DNA of 64,000 bases from Bacillus_BU sp051233475. GTDB taxonomy: Bacteria; Bacillota; Bacilli; Bacillales; Cytobacillaceae. This document shows, piece after piece, positions 1-7,900 of this stretch. The translations under genes and the position numbers were made by a program. Under the pieces are notes generated by a model. It saw nothing but the letters and a program-made list of their open reading frames with translations, searched no databases and was not told the DNA's origin. The stretch is from positions 186,001-250,000 of the forward strand of contig NZ_JBKFGH010000006.1 of the NCBI RefSeq assembly GCF_051233475.1. The letters run 5' to 3'. Positions within the stretch are counted from its first letter, which is position 1; each line of letters opens with the position of its first letter.

Positions 1-182
1 CGCTCGATGCAAAGGTCGAGGCAGAGAGCATGAAAATTCTGTTGCCAAAAATGGACTCCGAAGCCTCTTTCGGCAGCCAAACGAAAGAATCATGGCAAGA
101 TACTGCCAGCTGGTTAAAAAAATCAGGCTTAATTAAACAAACGCCTTCAGTCGATGACATGTTTGTTAATTTAGGAGAATAA
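1..182 (+). CDS. ABC importer substrate-binding protein, C-terminal end (partial)
   Basis: A frame open from the window edge (codons begin at base 3) ends at TAA 180-182; about 59 residues are visible. The tail, with a W-L-K-K-S-G-L-I-K stretch and the end VDDMFVNLGE, resembles the C-termini of NMT1/ThiY- or SsuA-type binding proteins, which deliver thiamine precursors, sulfonates or similar solutes to an ABC permease. The N-terminus, lipoprotein signal and permease genes lie outside the window, so the substrate cannot be named. Confidence 0.55.
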   Translation, partial: LDAKVEAESMKILLPKMDSEASFGSQTKESWQDTASWLKKSGLIKQTPSVDDMFVNLGE

Positions 183-338
183 TAGTATAGAAGGAAAAAG
201 ATAAGCTTGGCTGGTTAAAGCATTTAGCATTCAATTCATTATGGAGACAGTTTTAAGGAAGATCAGAACTTGCTTCAGCGACTAGCATGTTATCCCTCAT
301 TAGTCAGCTAAGAGTTCAAAATGTGGGGAGGCTTCAAC

Positions 339-791
339 ATGGAAGATCGCCTATTCAGGAAAGCAATGGGGAAATTTGCGACTGGAGTAACCGTGATTAC
401 CACTGAAGTTGACGGGAATGTCCACGGGATGACGGCCAATGCCTTCATGTCGGTTTCCTTAAATCCAATGCTGGTTGTGGTTTCAATAGGTGAAAAAGCC
501 CAAATGCTCGAAAAAATACGAAGCAGCAAAAAATACGCAGTGAATATCTTATCTTCAGACCAGCAGGAATTGTCGATGATTTTTGCCGGGCAAATAAAAG
601 ATAAACGGGATATGAGTTTTGAAAGGTTTGCGGGGCTACCCGTTATAGGTGGTTCGTTGGCACAAATTATTTGTGATGTGGTTAGTGAGCATGTGGAAGG
701 GGACCATACTCTTTTTATTGGGAAAGTCTCGGATATTCATATTGAAAATGAGGGAGAACCGTTACTTTATTTTGATGGACGATATCGGTGA
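339..791 (+). CDS. Flavin reductase family protein (FMN-binding split barrel)
   Basis: A 150-residue protein with the features of the flavin reductase-like domain: GVTVITT near the N-terminus, GMTANAF, and VSLNPMLVVVS, which surround the FMN pocket in this family. Such proteins reduce FMN or FAD with NAD(P)H for partner monooxygenases, or act as stand-alone oxidoreductases. The start at 339 is preferred over the in-frame ATG at 321, because GGGGAGG at 325-331 lies 7 nt before it. No partner monooxygenase is adjacent; upstream is an ABC binding-protein gene, so a role in scavenging a sulfur or aromatic compound is possible but unproven. Confidence 0.85.
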   Translation: MEDRLFRKAMGKFATGVTVITTEVDGNVHGMTANAFMSVSLNPMLVVVSIGEKAQMLEKIRSSKKYAVNILSSDQQELSMIFAGQIKDKRDMSFERFAGLPVIGGSLAQIICDVVSEHVEGDHTLFIGKVSDIHIENEGEPLLYFDGRYR

Positions 792-800
792 AGTGGGGTA

Positions 801-836
801 AACAGGAGAAGGTGAGATGACTTCTCCTGTTTTTTT
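801..836 (+). terminator. Rho-independent terminator after the flavin reductase gene
   Basis: Perfect stem AACAGGAGAAG / CTTCTCCTGTT with an 8-nt loop followed by a T7 tract, 10 bases after the stop codon. Confidence 0.9.
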
Positions 837-882
837 GAGTTCTTTGGGGTGTTGTTGTTGTTGTTGTTGCAGTTGTTGTGCA

Positions 883-1006
883 TTGGCGGATAAAGGGCTA
901 GATTTGGCGGATAGATCGTGGAATCGGCGGATAAACGGCTATTTTGGCGGATAAAACCCGAAAAATGGCGGATAACCGCTAGAATTTGGCGGATAGAACC
1001 AAATGA
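883..1006. repeat. Short-repeat array A1: six units with GGCGGATA core, 20-21 bp period
   Basis: The octamer GGCGGATA starts at 885, 906, 926, 946, 967 and 988, so spacings are 21, 20, 20, 21 and 21 bp. The bases between cores are AT-rich and poorly conserved, often reading CTAGAAT or CTATTTT. A run of TTG triplets (852-880) precedes it. The array lies between the 3' ends of two convergent genes. I know no named family for it. Confidence 0.85.
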
Positions 1007-1030
1007 TCCCTTAGAGAAAGTTCCAAATCC

Positions 1031-1291
1031 CTAAGCATCACTATCCTTATCATCATGCGTCGGATGTGCACCGGGGTATTGCCTTGGCAAGTCTTGGTGC
1101 AAATTCCGATTCTCAAAGGTAAAATTGCTGTAAAATTGTTGCCCTTCCTGCCATGGCGTACTTTTATTCTCAACAGGGCTATCAACGCCAATCGGTGAGC
1201 CGTATGGACCTTCCGGGAATTCCTCTGCAGTTAGAAACTCATATTGTTTTTCGACATTTTTCAGATTAGAATATTTGGTTTTCCTGCTCAT
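1031..1291 (-). CDS. Small conserved-looking hydrophilic protein, 86 aa, unknown function
   Basis: An 86-residue acidic, proline- and glycine-rich protein with no membrane segment or signal peptide; notable segments are TAEEFPEGPYGSPIG and the end HPTHDDKDSDA. A GGAGG ribosome site lies 10 nt before the ATG on the minus strand. The composition resembles small cytosolic or spore-associated proteins of Bacillaceae, but I do not recognise the family. It faces the NRDE gene divergently across a 154-bp region. Its coding nature is supported by the ribosome site and the non-random composition. Confidence 0.6.
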   Translation of the reverse strand: MSRKTKYSNLKNVEKQYEFLTAEEFPEGPYGSPIGVDSPVENKSTPWQEGQQFYSNFTFENRNLHQDLPRQYPGAHPTHDDKDSDA

Positions 1292-1445
1292 AACATGTTA
1301 ACCTCCAGTTTATGATTTTGAATTCACTTCAAATGCAGAGTGAAAACAATTTTGTTAATATATGCTTATCCTTCCTTCAACAGGGACTTAATATGTAATA
1401 GAGGCATATGCTGTAATTAATTTATTGAGAAAGATGTGATATATA

Positions 1446-2207
1446 TTGTGTTTAATACTTTTCGCATATAAGATTGACCCCGAATTTAAATTAGTCGTTG
1501 CTGCTAATCGCGATGAATTTTACGAAAGACCAACCGCCTCGGTACATTTTTGGCAGGACCATCCTCATATCCTGGCAGGGCGGGATTTAAAGCAATTGGG
1601 AACTTGGATAGGCATCACTACGACAGGAAGGTTTGCGGCGTTAACAAATTACCGGGACCCTAGTGAAGTGACAGAAGGGAAACGGTCGCGCGGAGAGTTA
1701 GTCGGCGATTTTCTAAAGGAAGACAATACTGACCCTGAGGTTTATTTAGAAAAGGTAACCAAAAACAAGGACAAATATCCGGGTTTTAATCTCTTAATAG
1801 GGGATAAGAACGACTTGTATTATTATTCTAATAAATCAAATGAAGTAAAAAAGCTAGAACCGGGTATATACGGTTTAAGTAACCATCTTCTTAATACTGA
1901 CTGGCCAAAGGTAAAAAGGGGAATTGTTGGATTAGAACAAATAATCAATCAGAGAGATGCCGAAACCATGGACGAGCGTCTTTTAAATCTTTTACAAAAT
2001 GCAGATCCGGCTCCCGATGAAAGCCTGCCCAAGACTGGGGTTTCTCTTGAATGGGAGCGAGTGCTCTCACCAATGTTTATTAAAAGCGAGGGGTATGGAA
2101 CGAGGAGTTCGACTGTACTTAAAATGACAAATGACTACATTCATATAACGGAACGAGTGTTTTCGAGCGAAGACCAACAAGACCAACAATTTACGGTAAT
2201 GATTTAA
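1446..2207 (+). CDS. NRDE family protein (TANGO2-like), putative Ntn-type hydrolase
   Basis: A 253-residue protein starting MCLILFA with AANRDEF at about residues 19-25, the signature that names the NRDE/TANGO2 family. Cys2 after the initiator Met is the position of the N-terminal nucleophile in Ntn-like folds. The start must be TTG at 1446, because the family almost always begins MC and no upstream ATG is in frame; the ribosome site is weak, so translation may be low. The bacterial function is not settled. It is a single-gene unit, followed by a dispersed repeat and a terminator. Confidence 0.85.
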   Translation: MCLILFAYKIDPEFKLVVAANRDEFYERPTASVHFWQDHPHILAGRDLKQLGTWIGITTTGRFAALTNYRDPSEVTEGKRSRGELVGDFLKEDNTDPEVYLEKVTKNKDKYPGFNLLIGDKNDLYYYSNKSNEVKKLEPGIYGLSNHLLNTDWPKVKRGIVGLEQIINQRDAETMDERLLNLLQNADPAPDESLPKTGVSLEWERVLSPMFIKSEGYGTRSSTVLKMTNDYIHITERVFSSEDQQDQQFTVMI

Positions 2208-2289
2208 TTTTGCCTGGTGCGGAAATCTACATGCTAGTTAATAATAAAGCCTAGTACAGTTTGAACTAATTATATTGCTTGGGTATTTG

Positions 2290-2474
2290 AACGGACACAG
2301 AAGCCCTTATTTTAATAAAATAAGCTTGATTCTAGACTTAAGAGGACACAGGATCCCTTATTTACATAAAAACCACTGAATAAAGCCAGTTTTTAACCAA
2401 ATAACGGATCTGTTGTCCGCTTAGCTTATCAAAACAACACTTTTTGTGAAAATAGCGGAACATATGTCCGCCAC
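2290..2474. repeat. Dispersed four-unit element R2, copy A
   Basis: This stretch matches 56449-56634 almost base for base with small substitutions. Each copy has four units built on GCGGACA followed by CCCTTATTT or a variant: two in forward orientation (near 2291 and 2343), then two inverted (near 2400-2420 and 2449-2471). The whole can therefore fold as nested hairpins. Shared inner blocks include TCTAGACTTAAG, ACCACTGAATAA and GCTTATCAAAACAAC. Copy A fills most of the 476-bp gap between convergent genes. Confidence 0.85.
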
Positions 2475-2564
2475 CAAATCACCAAAATGTTGGGCTATAT
2501 CATTCACTGTACCCCTGTAAATTTATGTGCATTTTCATAGGCAAATTAAACATTGATATATCAA

Positions 2565-2609
2565 TAAAAAAAGACTAACAAATTACCATCTAATTTGTTA
2601 GTCTTTTTT
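2565..2609. terminator. Bidirectional terminator between NRDE and the nitronate monooxygenase-like gene
   Basis: Stem AAGACTAACAAATT / AATTTGTTAGTCTT with a 7-nt loop, flanked by an A-run on the left and a T-run on the right, so it can serve both convergent genes. Confidence 0.9.
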
Positions 2610-2683
2610 GGTTACATTTTTAATGTTTGTGATAGGTGGCGGAACCCATTACGAAACTCTGCGGTTGTTTTTTTCGTTCACAA

Positions 2684-3646
2684 TTAGGCAAGCTGTAGAG
2701 CTTGATCATACTCTGCAGTAAGGTTGTCAATGATCGTTTGAACGGGAAGAATGTCATGAATTTCGCTTACTCTTGCTCCGGCAAAAACAAGACCATTCTC
2801 CACATCACCGCCAACAGATGTAAGCAATGAATCAAGTGTACAGAAGCGGTGAGAACAACTTTTTAGGCAATCAATACATTTCTTAACTCTTACTTTTTTG
2901 TTGTCACTAATTGCATCCGTAAATGTGTTAATGATGGCGCGGCCTTGATAGCCCACTGTTGTTTTCACTAGAACAGTATCTTCCGGGCGTGCATCCAAAT
3001 ATTTTTGTTTGAATGCCATTGGCGCATCACATTCTACTGAAGCAACAAAGCGAGTACCCATTTGTACTCCTGAAGCACCCATATCTAGGGCTTTTTTAAT
3101 ATCTGCACCGGTTAAAATACCACCTGCTGCAATGACTGGAATCGAAACTGCTTCAACGACTTCAGGAAGAATATCAAACATTGGACGGTCGGTACCAAGG
3201 TGACCACCAGCCTCAAAGCCTTCAACTACAACAGCAGCTGCACCTAAGCGTTCCGAAATTCTTGCTAGTTTTCCAGAGGAAACAATTGAAAGAACAGGAA
3301 TTCCTGCTTCTCTTCCCCATGCGTACATATCACGCGAAATCCCAGCACCTGAAATAATAAAATCTACCTTTTCTTCAATAGCGGCTTTCATTTTGTCTGC
3401 AAAATCGTTCATAGCGAATAACACGTTTACACCTATATATCCAGCATCTTTGACAAGCTCTTTTGCTCGTCTGATGTGAAGACGCATTTCATCAACAGAT
3501 ATCCCGGTACCAGAAATGATGCCAATTCCACCCGCATTAGCGACTGCAGAAGCAAGTCCACTTAATGAAATCCCGATGCCCATACCGCCTTGCATAATGG
3601 GAACCTTTGGGGTCATATGACCGATTTTTAGTTGTGGAAAATTCAA
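2684..3646 (-). CDS. Nitronate monooxygenase / 2-nitropropane dioxygenase-like flavoprotein
   Basis: A TIM-barrel FMN enzyme of about 320 residues with PIMQGGMGIGIS near the N-terminus and VVVEGFEAGGHLG in the middle; the latter His is the catalytic or FMN-contact residue in this family. Members oxidise alkyl nitronates (such as propionate-3-nitronate) or act as FabK-like enoyl reductases, and the sequence alone does not decide. The frame continues to GTG 3664, but TTG 3646 has AAGGGG 7 nt upstream and gives the usual N-terminus MNFPQLKIG. A Cys-rich patch (KKCIDCLKSC) lies near the C-terminus. Transcribed alone; a palindrome lies upstream. Confidence 0.85.
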   Translation of the reverse strand: MNFPQLKIGHMTPKVPIMQGGMGIGISLSGLASAVANAGGIGIISGTGISVDEMRLHIRRAKELVKDAGYIGVNVLFAMNDFADKMKAAIEEKVDFIISGAGISRDMYAWGREAGIPVLSIVSSGKLARISERLGAAAVVVEGFEAGGHLGTDRPMFDILPEVVEAVSIPVIAAGGILTGADIKKALDMGASGVQMGTRFVASVECDAPMAFKQKYLDARPEDTVLVKTTVGYQGRAIINTFTDAISDNKKVRVKKCIDCLKSCSHRFCTLDSLLTSVGGDVENGLVFAGARVSEIHDILPVQTIIDNLTAEYDQALQLA

Positions 3647-3729
3647 CTTAATACCCCTTTTCACAATAAAGAATGTTAGAACCTCTAATGAATGTTACCA
3701 TGATTAAAATCAAAAGTATGTGACTTTTG

Positions 3730-3753
3730 TTACCAGGTCATAAGTCTTGGTAA
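3730..3753. promoter_or_regulatory. Candidate operator palindrome upstream of the nitronate monooxygenase-like gene
   Basis: TTACCA (3730-3735) and TGGTAA (3748-3753) form an inverted repeat with a 12-bp spacer, about 85 bp before the start codon. It resembles MarR- or HxlR-type operators. The regulator is not encoded beside it. Confidence 0.4.
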
Positions 3754-3832
3754 TATAAAGTATTATACCATAAACAGCGAAATTAATTTCTTTTTGTCGA
3801 AAAATAAATTTTAGAAAAAATTTCTACTATTT

Positions 3833-3846
3833 TGAAAGCGTTTCCG
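3833..3846. promoter_or_regulatory. Candidate catabolite-responsive element (cre)
   Basis: TGAAAGCGTTTCCG matches the CcpA consensus TGWAARCGYTWNCW at 13 of 14 positions. It lies just after the gltC stop and about 190 bp before the nitronate monooxygenase-like start, so its target is uncertain. Confidence 0.45.
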
Positions 3847-3859
3847 TGTATCTTCTATA

Positions 3860-4765
3860 TTATAGTTGATAGTTTTCTAACCGCGAATAGTATTCTTTTA
3901 CAAAGTCAAAAAATACTTTCTCAGATGGTGCTAAATCGCGTTTCTTCGGAATGATCAATCCGACCGTCCGTTTCACTTTTGGAGAAACGATTGGAATTTT
4001 AACGGTTAGGGGAGGTGTAGAATCATAAATGGTGCTCTCTGGAAGAAGTGTTACCCCCATTCCTGCTGAGACTAAACCTTTTATTGCATCTAAATCTTCT
4101 CCGATTGTCGATGTTTTTGGAATAAATCCTGCCTGCAAACAGGCATCGATCACGATTCGATGGAGAACCATTCCTTCTGGGAACAAGACAAACTCATCGT
4201 CTCGCAAGTCACTAAGGCGAAGACTCTTTTTGTCGGCTAAAGCATGATTGGCAGGGATGAGTGCAGATATGCTTTCCGAAAAAAGCGTATGTCCCTCAAT
4301 ATCCGTATCGTTTTTTGGCATTGGACCAAGGAACGCAATATCAATTTCTCTGTTTTTCACGGCATCAATAAGAAATTTATATGAACCTTGCCGCAATTGA
4401 AACGCAACATTTTCGTAGCGCTCTTTGAAAGCGGAAATTACAGTAGGTAAAAAGTGGCTTGCAAGGCTTGTTGGAAATCCGATCTTTATCGTTCCCCTTT
4501 CAGGATCCAGGTACTCATCAATCTGACTTTTCGCAAAATCAATTGCCTTTAGTGCCGTTTCGGTGTGCTCCAAAAAAAGTTTTCCCACCGGGGTAAGCCT
4601 TACATTTCGCCCTTCCTTTTCAAATAATTGAACACCTAGTTCGATTTCTAGATTGGCTATTTGTCTGCTAATTGCTGATTGGGCAATATGCAGATGTGAT
4701 GCAGCTTCTGATACATGTTCCCGCTTGGCAACTTCCCGAAAATAGCGTAATTGTCTTATTTCCAT
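3860..4765 (-). CDS. gltC: LysR-family activator of glutamate synthase, GltC
   Basis: A 301-residue LysR-type regulator. The N-terminal winged helix-turn-helix (about residues 1-60, MEIRQLRYF, AASHLHIAQSAISRQIANLE) is very close to B. subtilis GltC, and the remainder is a periplasmic-binding-like effector domain. It is divergent from gltA with 135 bp between start codons, the arrangement expected for a regulator that activates gltAB and represses itself. In the known system GltC responds to 2-oxoglutarate and glutamate levels. A GAGGCGG ribosome site precedes the ATG. Confidence 0.93.
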   Translation of the reverse strand: MEIRQLRYFREVAKREHVSEAASHLHIAQSAISRQIANLEIELGVQLFEKEGRNVRLTPVGKLFLEHTETALKAIDFAKSQIDEYLDPERGTIKIGFPTSLASHFLPTVISAFKERYENVAFQLRQGSYKFLIDAVKNREIDIAFLGPMPKNDTDIEGHTLFSESISALIPANHALADKKSLRLSDLRDDEFVLFPEGMVLHRIVIDACLQAGFIPKTSTIGEDLDAIKGLVSAGMGVTLLPESTIYDSTPPLTVKIPIVSPKVKRTVGLIIPKKRDLAPSEKVFFDFVKEYYSRLENYQL

Positions 4766-4787
4766 GCTTCCGCCTCTTCCTATTTAT

Positions 4788-4800
4788 ATCAATTTTAGAT
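4788..4800. promoter_or_regulatory. Candidate GltC box in the gltC-gltA intergenic region
   Basis: ATC-N7-GAT dyad, the LysR T-N11-A type, in the divergent region. The likely gltA promoter is TATAAG near 4851 with only a weak -35 (TTAATA), as expected when an activator is required. Confidence 0.45.
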
Positions 4801-4900
4801 TGTTTCGTTCGAAATTATATATTGTTAATATTGATTTTAACAGATAGTATAAGTTTATGAAAATAATTTGGGAAGAGAAATGTGAAACGGGGGAGAAAAA

Positions 4901-7900
4901 ATGACATTCAATCAACTTCCAACAGTGCAAGGTCTCTACCGTCCAGAATTTGAACACGATGCATGTGGAATCGGTTTATTTGCGAACTTAAAAGGAATTA
5001 CTTCGCACGAAATCGTAACAAAAGGTCTTCAAATGCTTTGTCAGCTAGACCATCGTGGTGGACAGGGAAGTGACCCACTAACTGGTGACGGTGCTGGGAT
5101 TATGGTGCAAATTCCAGATGGATTTTTCAAAAAAGAGTGTCCGGAGCTTAATTTACCTGAAAAGGGGCGCTACGGAGTCGGAATGATCTTCTTTACGAAT
5201 GATGTTCAATCAAGAACGGAGATAGAAGATTATATAAATAATCTCGTAGAGGTTGAAGGTCAAACTCTATTAGGTTGGAGAACTGTGCCTGTAAATGTCG
5301 GAAAACTCGGAAAAGTTGCAAAAGAAAGTCAACCATTTATTCGACAGATATTTATTGGAGCAAGTTCGGAATTAAACGATCAATTATCTTTTGAACGGAA
5401 ATTATACGTGATTCGTAAACAAGCTGAGTTTTTTGCCCAAGAGCGGGAGCAACGTTTTTATTTTGCAAGCCTTTCATCCCAGACAATCGTCTATAAAGGA
5501 TTGTTAACACCTGATCAAGTGGATCAGTTTTATCCTGACTTGCAGGATGAAGCATTTGTTTCGGCTTTTGCCCTCGTACATTCTCGTTTTAGTACAAATA
5601 CATTCCCAAGCTGGGAAAGAGCGCATCCAAACCGTTATTTAATCCATAATGGTGAAATCAATACGCTTCGTGGAAATATTAACTGGATGAAAGCTCGTGA
5701 GCAGCAGTTTGTTTCGGACGCGTTTGGTAATGATTTGCATAAAGTCCTTCCAGTGTTAGATACGACTGGCAGTGATTCCTCCATGTTGGATAATGCATTT
5801 GAATTTTTTGTTCTAGCAGGTCGCTCACCAGCACATACTGCGATGATGCTCATTCCTGAGCCTTGGACAGAGAATCCGCATATTTCAGATGAGAAAAGAG
5901 CGTTTTATCAATACCATAGCTCATTAATGGAGCCATGGGATGGACCAACAGCTATTTCGTTTACAAACGGTAAACAAATTGGTGCCATTTTGGATCGTAA
6001 TGGTCTACGTCCAGCCCGTTACTATGTAACCAAGGATGATTATATTATTCTCTCATCAGAGGTAGGAGTTATCGATGTTGAAGAGGAAAATGTTTTATAT
6101 AAAGATCGTTTAAGTCCTGGGAAAATGCTATTGATCGATTTAGAGCAAGGCCGAATTATTTCCGATGATGAAATTAAATCTGAAATGGCAAAGGCTGAAC
6201 CATATCAACAATGGCTAGATCAAAATCTCGTAAAATTAAACGATTCACTTGAAGAAGAAGTTTGTGAACCGCTAAGTGATCTTCGTACTCGTAAAAAAGC
6301 ATTTGGATACACTCATGAAGATATTAATAAATATTTAATTCCTGTCGTAACAGAAGGAAAAGATCCACTTGGTTCAATGGGGACCGATACACCGCTTGCC
6401 GTATTATCGGATCGTCCACAATCTCTATTTAACTATTTTAAACAATCATTCGCTCAAGTAACAAATCCGCCAATTGATGCGATTCGTGAGCATATCGTGA
6501 CATCAACGATGACGCTATTAGGGGCGGAAGGAAATCTGCTTCATCCAAATGCAGAAAATGCTCGTCGTATCGAGTTGGATACATTTGTATTATCCAATGT
6601 AGAGCTTTCGCAATTGCGTGAAGGTATAACTGCTGATTTTACTAGCAGCACGCTTGACATTTTATTTACAGATAATCTTGAAGGTCGGTTAGAGGAACTT
6701 TGTCAAGAGGCTGAACAAGCCATCGCAGAAGGGGCGAGCCTGCTGATTTTATCAGACCGAAATATGGCTGAAAATGCAACCGTTATTCCGGTTCTTCTTG
6801 CTGCAAGTGCTCTGCACCAACATCTAGTCCGCCGCGGTAGCCGTACAGAAGTTAGCATTATTGTTGAATCTGGTGAAGTAAGAGAAATTCATCATTTTGC
6901 TGCATTGTTAGGTTACGGGGTTGACGCGATTAACCCTTATCTTGTCTACGAAGTTTATAAAAAAGCGATTGCGGATGGCGCATTAAAGTTAAGCTACCAA
7001 CAAGCAGTTGAAAAATACAACAAAGCTGTTTCCGAGGGCGTTGTAAAAGTAATGTCCAAAATGGGTATTTCTACAGTCCAGAGTTACCGCGGAGCTCAAA
7101 TTTTTGAAGCTGTCGGCTTAGGCTATGAAGTAATCGAACAATATTTTAGTGGAACAGCTTCACAGCTAGGTGGAATTGACCTTACTGTGATTGCAAAAGA
7201 AGCACAGGAACGTCACCAAGCTGCATACGCAGATACGATTGATGATACGCTTGATTCTGGAAGTGACTTCCAATGGAGAAAAGATGGTGAACACCACGCC
7301 TTTAATCCAAAAACGATTCACACCCTACAAATGTCAACACGTAAAAATGATTATAGTCTTTACAAGCAGTACTCAGCGGCTGCTAATGAAGAACGCATGG
7401 GCTTTTTGCGAAATTTGTTCTCTTTTGATGAAAATCGTCAAGCAATCTCGATTGATGAAGTAGAATCTGTCGAATCAATCGTCCGTCGTTTTAAAACTGG
7501 AGCCATGTCGTTTGGTTCTTTGAGCCAGGAAGCTCATGAAGCATTAGCGATAGCTATGAACCGTCTTGGTGCAAAAAGTAACAGTGGTGAGGGCGGAGAA
7601 AATCCAGCTCGCTATATTCCTGATGCAAACGGGGATTCACGTCGCAGTGCGATCAAACAAATCGCTTCTGGCCGATTTGGCGTAAAGAGCCATTATCTAG
7701 TGAATGCTGATGAAATCCAAATTAAGATGGCTCAAGGAGCGAAACCGGGTGAAGGTGGTCAGCTTCCAGGAAACAAAGTGTATCCTTGGGTTGCAGAAGT
7801 TCGTGGTTCAACACCAGGTGTTGGTTTAATTTCTCCGCCACCGCATCATGATATTTATTCAATCGAGGACTTAGCTCAGCTCATTCACGATATGAAAAAT

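Noticed and set aside
852..880. TTG triplet run as a possible coding microsatellite
   Set aside because: Lies downstream of a terminator with no supporting frame; treated as simple-sequence DNA next to array A1.
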